Of a stretch of 29,387 nt of DNA, positions 19,639 through 29,387 are shown in pieces. The position numbers and the translations under genes are program-made. Positions within the stretch are counted from its first letter, which is position 1, and each line of letters begins with the position of its first letter. The notes below the pieces were generated by a model. The model ran no database searches. It had not been told where the DNA came from and saw only the letters and a program-made list of their open reading frames with translations. The stretch comes from Hennigella sp045598825 (lineage in GTDB: Bacteria; Bacillota_I; Bacilli_A; Mycoplasmatales; Mycoplasmoidaceae). The stretch covers positions 1-29,387 of the forward strand of contig JAZRUX010000001.1 of the NCBI GenBank assembly GCA_045598825.1. The letters run 5' to 3'.

Positions 19639-21762
19639 ATGAGTTTTACGTATTTTAAATTTTTATTTGTTACAACAGCAAAGAAAAAGTCAGTTTGAAT
19701 AACATGACTTCTTTTTGCATTTACTTGCATCTCATTTATTATTTTGCTACCACTACTTGCAACAATGAATACTTTGCAAGTTTGAGCTAACACAACAATG
19801 AGTATTTGTCAAACGTTCATGGGAATGGTTGCTGGATTATACACTGCAGTGTTATCAATTAATATTTTCAAAGAAACCAATGAAGAGGGAACAGAATTAA
19901 TCGTTATCTCTAAGCCAATTTCACGATTTAAAATTGTAATGAGTAAGTTTGTAGTGTTTGGGGTTTATTGTTTACTTGTAAACATTTCAACTGTATTAAT
20001 TACAATGTTCACGGCATTCTTGCCAAGAACTGAACCACAATTTTATGTTGGATTATTAATTTCAATGTTTATTGGTAATGCGGTTACATTTGCAATTTTT
20101 GGTTCAATTTCTATTCTTTTAACAATTAACTTTGCTAAGGTTGGAATTATTATTACTAACGTAATTATTTCTTTAGCATTCTTAATTTATCAATCACTTA
20201 CATTGTTTGTATTCTCTACACCTTTAACTGAATTAAATAATCAGAATATGACAGCAGGATCGTATATTGTTCATGAACGTGATACGCAAACTGGAGAATA
20301 TATAGAAAATGAAGTAGTGTGTTTTGAAGGCACACCATTAGAAAGTGGTGAAGACCACCCATGTCAAGCTAAGAATTGACGTGAGATGAAAGCATATTGA
20401 GAACAAGAGATTTTACCAAAAGACCCAAGTCCCGTTTTAAATGCAACTGATTGAGCTAGTCAATTAGCATTGACATACTTATCATATGATACTAATCGTT
20501 ATGCCGACCGTCAAGCAAATAGAATGTTTGCATTTACAAGATATTATGATTACAATTTAACTTCTCCTGCTAGTCCTGAAATAACTGAAGATATTCCAAA
20601 TAAACAAAATTTGAAATGATTATATGTTGGATATAACCTAACAGAACTGTTACCAGGTGTACAAATAATATTACCATCAGGAATGGCGTTTGATGCAATT
20701 GAACCTGTTACTGGTACAAGACTAAGAGGATATGCAGACGAAATTCCTGTAGGATATGTTAAATCAAAAGAATTATTGTCAACAAGGGAAATATATTTAG
20801 AAAAAGACCAATGAAAAAAATATGGTCCAATGTTTGACATTATGTATGAAGATGTTTTTGATTATCGTAACTATGTTGATGATCTTTCTGTGATAGGTGA
20901 TAATCCAGACGCATATTCGAACTTAGGTTGGGTTTATGTTTGAAATCAAGAAAATTTAAGCAAATACTACAAAATAATTTGAGCTTGTTTTACAGGTAAT
21001 GCTGACAAATATATGAACCCAAATATTCACACAAGAATGGTTGATTATGATAAATCATCATTTGACATTCAAAACATTGATGATTTGAATGATCGATTTA
21101 TTCAATTTAAAAATTATGCTTTTTGAAAAGCATACGAAGAACAAAATAAATATTTAACTGGTAATTATGAACCTGATGATAACGAAATCACAGCCAAAGA
21201 TCAAATAAAGGCTAATATGGAATTACTATTTACTGCTTTAGGTATGTATATGCCAGAAGGTAATTCGTGAATTTCAAAATCTATTCCTGAGGCACCATTT
21301 AATTTTATTGATGAAAATTCACAAACTCCAAACTTGACTTATATGTGACAAACATGACAAAATGAATATTACAACATTCCTGCTACTTCAACACTTGAAC
21401 AAAAAGCGGCAATTGCCTTAAATAGTCCATGAACAATTTATAAGAAAACAGAATCCATTTACTATAATGTTGCCAACATGCATGAAAACTACTTGTATTC
21501 ATCACTAGATGAACCAACTAGATCATGATCATATAGTGGTGAAGCTACATTTAGTCGAACAAATTGATATCCAAACATTGATGCGATTGCCCAAATTCTT
21601 GGCCAAGATATTAAAGTTCCAGTAGGACAGAACATGCAATGGTTCTTTTACGAAACTAACCCTAAAATGAAATATTGAATTTTTGCAATCATATGAGGAG
21701 CTGTTTCGCTTGGACTTTTTGCAACAGGAATTGTCCTATACAACAAATATGATGTTAAATAA
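19639..21762 (+). CDS. ABC-2-type transporter permease with large outer domain (1)
   Basis: A 707-residue membrane protein. It has five helices near the N-terminus (about 18-42, 55-77, 102-125, 135-160, 165-195), then an outer domain of about 485 residues rich in Tyr, Trp and Asn, then a last helix at about 680-701 and a short tail ending NKYDVK. Between helices 2 and 3 the cytoplasmic loop carries NEEGTELIVISKPISR, which recurs in the second permease and probably contacts the ATPase. It is the first gene of a permease-ATPase-permease operon. The substrate is unknown; the layout suggests a heterodimeric exporter or a lipoprotein/lipid-handling system. There are many TGA (Trp) codons in the outer domain. 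I recognise no enzyme motif there. Confidence 0.85.
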
Positions 21763-21773
21763 AGGTGATAATT

Positions 21774-22847
21774 ATGAAACAACGTGCTAAACAAATAGAA
21801 AAACAAAATAAAAGAAATATTAAAGCGTTTGGAAGAACATTCAAATCTATTTTTCAAAATAGACAAAATACTAAACAAGGTATTGCTCACTATCACCAAT
21901 TAAAAGTAAAACCTATTTTGTTTGTTGAAAACCTTTATAAAAGATATCCAAGAAAGAAAGCGCCTGCTATTAATAATATTTCATTTAATGTTTATCCAGG
22001 GCAGTTTCACGCTTTTATTGGAGCTAATGGTGCTGGTAAGACTACATCAATTAAATCTATCATTGGCGCATATGCAAGGTGATCAGGAACCGTTTTAATT
22101 AATGGTGAAAAAAATACATCAATTCAAGCAAAACAGTTTTTAGGATATATTCCTGAAAACGCTCGTTTCCCACAAAGAATGAGTTGTTACTCATACTTAG
22201 TATGAATGGCCAAATTATCAGGACTAAAAAGCATTGAAGCAAAAAGATTTGCTAAAACTAGATTAACTGAATTAAATATGTGAAATTTAAAAGGTAAATC
22301 ACCTAATACATTCTCATCTGGTCAAAAGAAAAAGGTATTGTTAGCTCAAGCTTTAATCAATAACCCACATGTATTAGTTATGGATGAACCAGCAGCTAAC
22401 CTTGACCCTAAAGCTAGATTAGAATTATTTGAAACTTTAGGTAAATTAACTAAAGAAGGTAAAGCAATATTAATATCTAGTCACGTATTGGCAGAACTTG
22501 ATCGATATGCAAATGCTGCAACCATCCTTGATGGAGGAAAGATTGTTTTCACTGGAACAACAAAACAATTGTATGATCGTTATTCAGATAGAAAACTAAG
22601 TGTTCAAGTATCTAATCCAAAAAAACTTAAGAACTTTTTACAAGTTAACAATATCAATTACACAATTGATGAAATGTCTGGAAACTTTATTATTAATTTT
22701 CAAACCAGAAAACAAGAAGCATCATTCTTACAAACATTACAAAAGGAGAAGATTCAATTACTTTCATTTAATGAAATAGGAAATAAATTAGATGACATCT
22801 ATAAGAAACTAATTAAATTTGGTTCTGTAGACACAATGAATAAATAA
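21774..22847 (+). CDS. ABC transporter ATP-binding protein
   Basis: A 357-residue nucleotide-binding subunit. Walker A is GANGAGKTT (83-91), the signature is SSGQKKK (from 181) in place of LSGGQ, Walker B is VLVMDEP (200-206), followed by a D-loop NLDP and the switch His in SSHVLAEL. It resembles the CcmA/NatA type that pairs with ABC-2 permeases. About 50 basic residues precede the normal start, an extension that might bind membrane or permease. I chose the ATG at 21774, which has AAAGGTG 6 bases upstream; a GTG three codons earlier is possible but would lie inside that site. It is flanked on both sides by its likely permeases, and the next gene begins one base after its stop. Confidence 0.93.
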
Positions 22848-22848
22848 T

Positions 22849-24675
22849 ATGATTACAAGTAAACAACATATAAAATCACCAAGAGCAGCCTATTTAGGTT
22901 ATCTATTCCAATCGTTCTTAAAAAGACCGTTTGGTTATATTATTGCTCTACTTTATGTTGTTTATTTAGCTCTTATTCTATTAATTGTTCCTTCAGGAAT
23001 GCACTTCCAACCTTTATTTATTTGAACAATTGGTGGATTTAATATGCCAATGTTTAACTTATTCTTTATTGCTGCATCAGCTGCAAGTATTGCTGTTGCC
23101 GTGTTTAGAGTAAGTATAGATGATGGAACTGAACTATCAATTGCATCTAAGCCACTAACAAGAAATGCAACTGTATTAATGAAAACAATTGCTTATCTAT
23201 TAATAATATTGATTATTTGTGTTTTAACATTATGTATTGCTGCGCTAGTTTATCCAGTTTTTGGTGAATATAATGAAGTAACGAATGTTACTGGTATTGA
23301 ATATGCAAAATATCAAAGTTTAGTTCTATCAGTATTTGTTGGCAATGTTGTTAACATGCTTATCTTTGGAGGCGTGGCTGTCTTTATTGCTATGGTCGGT
23401 GGACAAGTTATCATTATGATTGGAACAATTGGAATGGTATTCCTATTATTCTTAATGAATTTCTTGTTTCCACAAATTTCTAAATCTGCAACACAAATAT
23501 TATCTGATAAGTATGATACAGAAATTTTAGGGTATAGTTGTAACACCCGTAGTCAATATGAAAACCCAGAAGATGGCACAACACCATATAATTTTGCAGC
23601 TATTCAATGTATGACAAACGAAAGTGGTCAAGAAGGATATCACTTTGATACTAAAGAATACTGAGAAAAGGCATTGTCTGAATCAGGAAGACTAGCATTT
23701 AACTATATTGATATAGGTAAACAACTATCCGGACTATATAGTAGTTTTGGTCTTGATGATTCCCGAGTAAAAGAAGCAAGCAAGCTTGTTATTGGGTCAA
23801 ACAATTCATTTAATTATTGAATTGATGGTAAGACTCATGTTGATGATCCAACTAACATTGATAATCATAATTATCCAATAAGTATTTATGGCTTAGAAGC
23901 TTCCCAAGGAAAAACATATCCAACCGTTTTAATAATTGGTGGAGATATGACAATTGACACATCCAATTGATACTTGTTGTCAACATTATTCCAACTTGAC
24001 TTTAATACAGTATGTTATGTTTCGACATCTTATGATTCAACAATGGTAACTGATGAAATTAGAGAGATGTTTGGTCGACCTTGATTTAAAATGTCAGATT
24101 TAATTTTTAGAACTGAAGATGACAAGTTCAATTCAGCTGAAATAATGCAATATGCATTTAATTTGTTAGTCGCTGACCCAGATCACAATAAATTTCCTGA
24201 TAAAGCAAGACAGGCAATTGTTGAAAAGACACCAGGATTTGAAGAATCTACTTATACTGAACAATTCAAAATTATTGCACAACATCAATTGTATTGATCA
24301 ATATTAGGCCAACAAATACAAAATCAGATGATTTTAAAATCAACAACAGCAACAGACGCTAAATTTCCTTTTTCATCACAAATCGTTTTAGATTGGATTA
24401 CACATTTATCTCCTGATGATGCAAATTGAAATGATTTTATTACACGAATTTACACTCATGGAATTAGAATCACACCTTATGAAGAAGGTAAAACAGAAAC
24501 ATTCTGCCGTTTAGTAAGATCAAGTATGGATTATGCTGAAACATATGCTAATTTATATCAATATCAAGTAAGCAACTTCTATTCAATCAATGTTATTACA
24601 ACAGTTTGATCAATAATTGCCGGTGTATTATTTACCGGAGCAATCATTGTTTATAAGAAGACTGATATCAAATAA
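22849..24675 (+). CDS. ABC-2-type transporter permease with large outer domain (2)
   Basis: A 608-residue partner of the upstream permease with the same plan. Helices lie at about 28-47, 66-88, 108-136, 155-180 and 184-207, followed by an outer domain of about 370 residues and a final helix at about 580-602 ending KKTDIK. The cytoplasmic motif DDGTELSIASKPLTR (92-105) matches the one in permease 1, while the outer domains are not visibly similar. Together with the ATPase this makes a complete heterodimeric ABC-2 complex. It starts one base after the ATPase stop (TAATATG), so translation is coupled. Its TAA abuts the stop codon of the convergent gene. Confidence 0.85.
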
Positions 24676-25092
24676 TTATCTTGTAAACAAGATATCATTT
24701 AGTTTTATCTTTAAAAAATTTACAGTATTTTTTCTAACAATTCAAACATTAAAAAAGTTTGGATAGTTTTTTGGTTGCTTGTTAATAGCTACAACCTTAT
24801 TAGTTTGAGAATCAGTAATGATGTAGTCAGAGTTTTTAACTGAATAATACTTATCTTTATTTAATTGTGAATCAACATGGTGAATGAAGAAACATGTTTC
24901 TCTTGGTATTTCAACAAAACCTTCCACTTCATCATAAAATTGACTATCGTTTTTAATACGAATAATTCGTAAATATGTTTCTTTGTGGTTAAGATGGACA
25001 TTACGACGAAAGAATTTAGTCTTTCTAGCAAAGACACGTTTTGCTAGCCGATCATAGTATTTCTTTTCTTTTTTGGTTAAAAGTCTTTCCAT
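24676..25092 (-). CDS. Conserved-looking basic protein of unknown function
   Basis: A 138-residue basic protein, MERLLTKKEKKYYDRLAKR... to NDILFTR, with no signal peptide or membrane helix. The N-terminal third is rich in Lys/Arg and aromatic residues and could bind nucleic acid (guess); the middle is beta-like. It is not recognised. Its reading frame could extend upstream of the ATG at 25092, but that extension would run through the divergent gene. The chosen ATG lies 6 bases after a minus-strand TATAAT, suggesting leaderless translation. The stop codon (24676-24678) sits directly beside the stop of the ABC permease, with no gap between the two convergent genes. A TGA (Trp) is read near the C-terminus. 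Confidence 0.7.
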
Positions 25093-25098
25093 AAAATA

Positions 25099-25106
25099 AT
25101 TATAAT
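25099..25106. promoter_or_regulatory. Palindromic shared -10 box for two divergent leaderless genes
   Basis: ATTATAAT reads as TATAAT on the plus strand (25101-25106) and on the minus strand (25104-25099). The plus ATG (25113) and the minus ATG (25092) each lie exactly 6 bases beyond their own box. Only 20 bases separate the two start codons. No ribosome site fits on either side. Confidence 0.7.
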
Positions 25107-25112
25107 AACAAT

Positions 25113-25778
25113 ATGAAAAACTTGTTTGAAAGACCAAAATCAAACACATATGAAACTACATTCTTACCAGAGATGTCAAGAATGCTTAATATTGATAATC
25201 TAAAAGATTTTAATCGAAAGAAGGTTATTGCTTTATACAAACCAAAATTTGCAAAAGACTTTTTAGCCTATCGATTTAATCTATTGAATGAATGAATCAA
25301 AATAAATAAACAATATACAAAAGATTTTGTTGTTGCTTTAGATAACATGGTCAATACATTAGTATTAAATAATGAATTGAATAGTTTCGAACAACAATAT
25401 ATTAAAAATTTACAGGCTATTGTTTTTGCTAAGAACAGAAACCTTAAACAATTAATTGTTGACTTTTCTATTAATAAAGGCGAATTTGTATTTTACCGAT
25501 ATGAGTTAGATGCATTTAAGTTAATTGGTAAAACAGGCTTAATTCAAATTATAGAAAATCCAGAAATGTATATTACAACACAGAGAATAATTATTTCAAA
25601 ACAAATAGATATTATTTCTATAACATATGAAAATATTAAATCATATGATTCCAAAGATGATAAATTCTCTTTCCAATTAAAAAATGGAAAACAAATATTT
25701 ATAGATAGTGATAACAATATGTCAATTTTCGAATCATTGAATAGAGTATTAAAGAAGGAAAAGATTGATTTGAAATAA
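25113..25778 (+). CDS. Hypothetical protein with possible bacterial PH-like domain
   Basis: A 221-residue soluble protein. The N-terminal ~115 residues look helical (LKDFNRKKVIALYKPKFAKDF...). The C-terminal ~100 residues have the strand pattern of bacterial PH-like domains: VFYRYELDAFKLIG, then MYITTQRIIISKQ, IISITYENIKSYDS, FSFQLKNGKQIFI and a final helix. PH-like domains bind membranes or proteins; this assignment is by pattern only. It seems to be translated from a leaderless mRNA started at the shared -10 box. uvrC begins one base after its TAA, so it forms an operon with uvrC; a role in repair is possible but unproven. Confidence 0.75.
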
Positions 25779-25779
25779 T

Positions 25780-27534
25780 ATGACTGAAAAAATTAAATTC
25801 AAATTAAAATCTGCACCAAAAAAACCAGGTTGTTATCTTTGAAAAGATAAGAATGGTGATATTATTTATGTTGGTAAAGCTATAAATATTTTTAATCGTA
25901 TTAATCAATATTTTAATCGACTACATGATTACAAGACAACACAATTGGTAAATGAGATTGCTGATGTTGAATTTTATATTGTCAAAAATGAAAATGAAGC
26001 TTTGATATTAGAAAATAACCTAATAAAAAAACATCGTCCTAAATTTAATATTTTATTAAAAGATTCTTCTGGTTACCCTTATATAGTAGTAACCAACGAA
26101 AAAAATCCAAGGATTAAATATACACATAGTAACAACCGCTTTAAAGGAACTTATTATGGTCCATTTGCTAGCAAAAACTTTTTTAAGAAAGAATTATTTA
26201 TGTTACTTGGTGCATTGTTTCCATTAAGAAAATGTGATCAAATGCCCAAACACAAATGCTTATATTATGATATTGGACAATGTTTAGGACCATGCATTCA
26301 TAAAGTTGATGAAAGTCAATATGAAAAAATTAAATTAGAAATTAAACATTTTTTTAGTGGTAATACTTTTGCTTTAGAAAAACAACTAAAAAATAAAGAA
26401 AGAGAATTAGCATCACAATTAAAATTTGAAGAAGCAGATTATTACAAAAGATTAAGATTGGCACTTAATGAAATTAAGGAAAATCAAACTGTCCAATTTA
26501 ATAATAAAGAGAACGCAGATTTCCTAGGATTTGCGACAAAAGATAACTTAATCTCTTTGATTTTATTTAGTTATGTAAGTGGTAAACTGATTGCTAAAAT
26601 ACAAGAGATTCATGAATTTTATGATGATGTTGAATCCGCTGTTTCATCTTGACTTTATCAATATTATGATAAGAGCAAAAACAAACCAAGAAAATTATTT
26701 GTAGCACTATCCAAAAAGGAAATAAAAGTATTACATGTTACTTTAGGTTTTGATATTTCTAAACCGATTAAAGGTAAAAAATATGAAATATTAATGACAG
26801 CAATTGACAATGCACTTGAATACCTAAAAACAAATTATCTTGTTTATGAACATGCAAGAAAAGCTAAGCTGTCAGCAATGTATAAATTGGCTGATCTAAT
26901 TCATGCTAAAAAAATAAAAACTATTGTGTCTTTTGATATTTCAAACTTATTTAGTGAAAATAAAGTGGCTGGTATGATTTATCTTAATAATGGCGAATTT
27001 ATTAAATCAAAATATCGTCGTTACATTATTGATGATGAATCACTAACATCAGATTATGATTGTATGAAATTTGTTATTGGCAAATTTATTGATCATCATA
27101 AAGATGAGATGCCAGATTTAATTATTATGGATGGTGGAAAAATTCAAGTTAATGCCGCATTAGAAATATTTGCCAGCAAGAATGTAAAACCACCTCACAT
27201 TATCGGTTTGGTAAAAAACAATAACCACCAAACAAATGCTATAGTACATCATAATCAAACTATTGCTTTGGATAAAGAATCAAATCTATATAATTTCTTA
27301 GCAAACATTCAAAACGAAGTTCACAATACCGCTATATCTTTCCATAGAAAGAAACAAGAAAAATCATTATTTGACACTTCTATTATTCCTAATATTGAAG
27401 GTTTATCAAATAATAAAAAAGAAATGTTGTTAGAAAAATACAAGACAACAACCAACATTAAAAAAGCTACAATTTCTGAGTTATCACAAATAGTTGATGT
27501 TAAAATAGCAAGAGCATTAAAGAAAGCACTTTAA
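25780..27534 (+). CDS. uvrC: Excinuclease ABC subunit C (UvrC)
   Basis: A 584-residue protein. An N-terminal GIY-YIG nuclease domain (GCYLWKD, IIYVGKAINIFNRINQYF) makes the 3' incision, and the linker has a Cys cluster (KCDQMPKHKCLYYDIGQCLGPC in two parts). A UVR motif (KERELASQLKFEEADYYKR) contacts UvrB. The RNase-H-like endonuclease domain (SFDISNLF, IIMDGGKIQVNAAL, ETTNIKKAT region) makes the 5' incision, and C-terminal helix-hairpin-helix motifs end the protein. It works with UvrA/UvrB in nucleotide excision repair. The ATG follows the previous stop by one base (TAATATG). The TAA lies inside the following terminator hairpin. Confidence 0.96.
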
Positions 27535-27543
27535 TGCTTTTTT
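27523..27543 (+). terminator. Intrinsic terminator containing the uvrC stop codon
   Basis: AAAGCA and TGCTTT pair around CTTTAA and are followed by more T residues. The loop includes the last codon and stop of uvrC. The stem is short (6 bp), so the strength is uncertain. Confidence 0.6.
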
Positions 27544-27573
27544 AATTATTTATCATTGATAAATAATTATAAT
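27544..27573 (+). promoter_or_regulatory. lepA promoter with overlapping palindrome, leaderless type
   Basis: TATAAT at 27568-27573 ends 8 bases before the lepA ATG (27582), leaving no room for a ribosome site. A perfect inverted repeat, AATTATTTATC / GATAAATAATT around ATT (27544-27568), covers the spacer and touches the first base of the -10 box. This is where an operator or a second hairpin would act. Confidence 0.6.
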
Positions 27574-27581
27574 TATTAGCA

Positions 27582-29387
27582 ATGAATAAGAAAAATGTAA
27601 GAAATTTTTGTATTATTGCTCATATCGATCATGGTAAATCTACTTTATCTGATCGTATTATTGAATGTGCAAGTAATAACAAAATTCATAACATGCAAGA
27701 CCAAGTTCTGGATAGTATGGAACTTGAAAGAGAGCGTGGGATAACAATTAAGTTGAATGCAATTCAACTTAGATACCACTCTAAAAAGCATAATGATGAT
27801 TTCATTTTTCATTTAATTGATACTCCAGGACATGTTGACTTTACCTATGAAGTATCAAGAAGTTTAGCTGCTTGTGAGGGCGCAATTTTAGTTGTTGATG
27901 CAACACAAGGTGTACAAGCACAAACTATATCAAATTTGTATTTAGCTATTGATAACAACTTGACAATTTTTCCTGTTATTAATAAAATTGACCTACCATC
28001 TGCTGATGTTGAAAAATGTAAAAAGCAAATTAAAGACGTTTTGGGGTTAGATGCATCTGATGCACCATGTGTATCAGCTAAAACAGGGCAAAATATTATT
28101 GATATCATTGAATCTGCTATTGAAAAAATACCTGCTCCATTAGAAGATGATGACAATAAACCATTACAAGCACTTATTTTTGATAGTTATTATGATTCAT
28201 ATCTTGGTGCAGTGTGCTATGTTCGTGTTAAAAACGGAACAATTAAAGTTGGTGACAAGATTAAAATGATGGCATCAAATGCACAGTTTATTGTTACTTC
28301 ATTAGGTGTTAAAACACCATTAGTTGAAGAAAAAAAACAACTAGTTGCTGGAGAAGTTGGATGAGTTGCTGCTAGCATTAAAACTATTAAGGATGTTTCT
28401 GTTGGTGATACTATCACAACAGTTGAAAATCCAGCTAAAGAACCATTGCCTGGTTATAAAAAAGTCTTACCAATGGTTTATTGTGGTTTTTATCCAATTG
28501 ACAACTCAAAATATGAAGAATTAAAAGTTGCCATTGAAAAAATTAGTTTATCTGATGCTGCTTTAGTTTATGAATATGAAACATCACAATCATTAGGTTT
28601 TGGTGTACGTTGTGGGTTTTTAGGTTTATTGCATATGGATATTATTCAAGAAAGAATAAGTCGTGAATATAAGATTGATTTAATCGTAACTGCACCATCA
28701 GTAAAATTCCTAGTTAACTTAACTAACGGTGAAACCATAGAAGTTGACAACCCAGCTAAATTTCCTGAAAGAACACGAATTGATGAAATTAAAGAACCAT
28801 ATGTTAAGGTATCCATCTTTACACCAGATGAATACATTGGTGATTTAATGAAGTTGTGTCAAAATGCTCGTGGAAAATATATTGATCTTGAAACAATTGA
28901 CAACAACCGTAAATGTATTATTTATGAAATTCCCTTAATAGAAGTTATTTATAACTTCTTTGATCGATTAAAATCAGTTAGCCGTGGCTATGCAACCATG
29001 GAATATGAATTAATTGACTATCAAACATCTGACTTAGTTAAAGTTGATATTTTATTAAATGGTAAGAAGACAGATGCCTTAAGTTTTATTTGTCATCGTA
29101 GTCAAGCTTATCATAAAGCACAAAGAATTTGTGTTAAGTTAAAAGAAAATATTCCACGTCAGCAATTTGAAGTACCAATTCAAGCAGCTATTGGCAGTAA
29201 GATTATTGCTCGAGAAAATATTAGGGCAATGTATAAAAATGTTCTTGCAAAATGTTATGGTGGTGACGTTTCACGTAAGAAAAAACTTCTAGAACAGCAA
29301 AAAGAAGGTAAAAAGAAACTAAAAGCAATAGGAAATGTTGAAGTTCCACAAGATGTTTTCATAAAAATTTTGAATGAAGAAGAATAA
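27582..29387 (+). CDS. lepA: Elongation factor 4 (LepA)
   Basis: A complete 601-residue translational GTPase ending at the last base of the window. The P-loop is AHIDHGKST (13-21). The switch motif LERERGITIK, G3 DTPGHVDF and G4 NKID follow. The EF-G-like domains contain GFGVRCGFLGLLHMDIIQER, and the LepA-specific C-terminal domain includes GGDVSRKKKLLEQQKEGK and the end VPQDVFIKILN. LepA binds the ribosome and has been linked to back-translocation and to initiation/assembly under stress. It has its own promoter after the uvrC terminator and no Shine-Dalgarno sequence, so a leaderless mRNA is likely. UGA is read as Trp at 28362-28364 (VGWVAA). Confidence 0.97.

Noticed and set aside
24677..24694. 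Hairpin TATCTTG/CAAGATA as a bidirectional terminator between the convergent genes
   Set aside because: The stem is only 7 bp and no T-run follows on either strand; it could contribute, but I cannot support it.
25093..25149. N-terminal extension of the minus-strand orphan gene up to 25149
   Set aside because: It would overlap the divergent gene's coding region and bypass the well-placed -10 box and ATG.

Overview
The window comes from a wall-less mollicute that reads UGA as tryptophan. Almost every gene stays open only if TGA is sense, for example inside RNase R, SmpB, UvrC, LepA and TatD, and stops are TAA or TAG. The DNA is very AT-rich, intergenic gaps are short, several promoters sit directly on the start codon, and N-terminal lipoboxes are present. 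The mix of genes fits a Mycoplasma/Malacoplasma-type organism. The species cannot be fixed from the sequence alone.

Region 1 (1-7470) is an accessory surface-protein block. Behind a 15-base poly-A tract and a promoter lie two tandem paralogous lipoproteins of 943 and 913 aa. Their first ~220 residues are nearly identical, and both have the same unusual layout: lipid anchor, large outer domain, three membrane helices and a charged tail. A third, unrelated lipoprotein (504 aa) is apparently translated from a leaderless mRNA and ends in a DUF6273-like domain.

Region 2 (7513-13609) is housekeeping: ybeY-dgkA-era-recO (rRNA maturation, lipid kinase, ribosome assembly GTPase, recombination mediator), then secG-rnr-smpB (secretion, RNA decay, trans-translation), then a convergent tatD whose 3' end overlaps smpB. 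The smpB terminator lies inside tatD.

Region 3 (13718-19550) holds tRNA-Leu(CAA), a YfcC-family carrier with an extra N-terminal membrane module, two tandem PepD-type dipeptidases of identical length, and yebC. Dipeptidases next to an amino-acid-type carrier suggest a peptide/amino-acid use cluster.

Region 4 (19639-24675) is a three-gene ABC-2 exporter operon: permease, ATPase, permease. Both permeases carry very large outer domains.

Region 5 (24676-29387) holds a convergent orphan gene, a divergent orphan gene followed by uvrC, and lepA. The two orphans share one palindromic -10 box, and both appear leaderless. lepA has its own leaderless-type promoter and ends exactly at the right edge of the window. 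No insertion sequence, CRISPR array, rRNA or tmRNA was seen.
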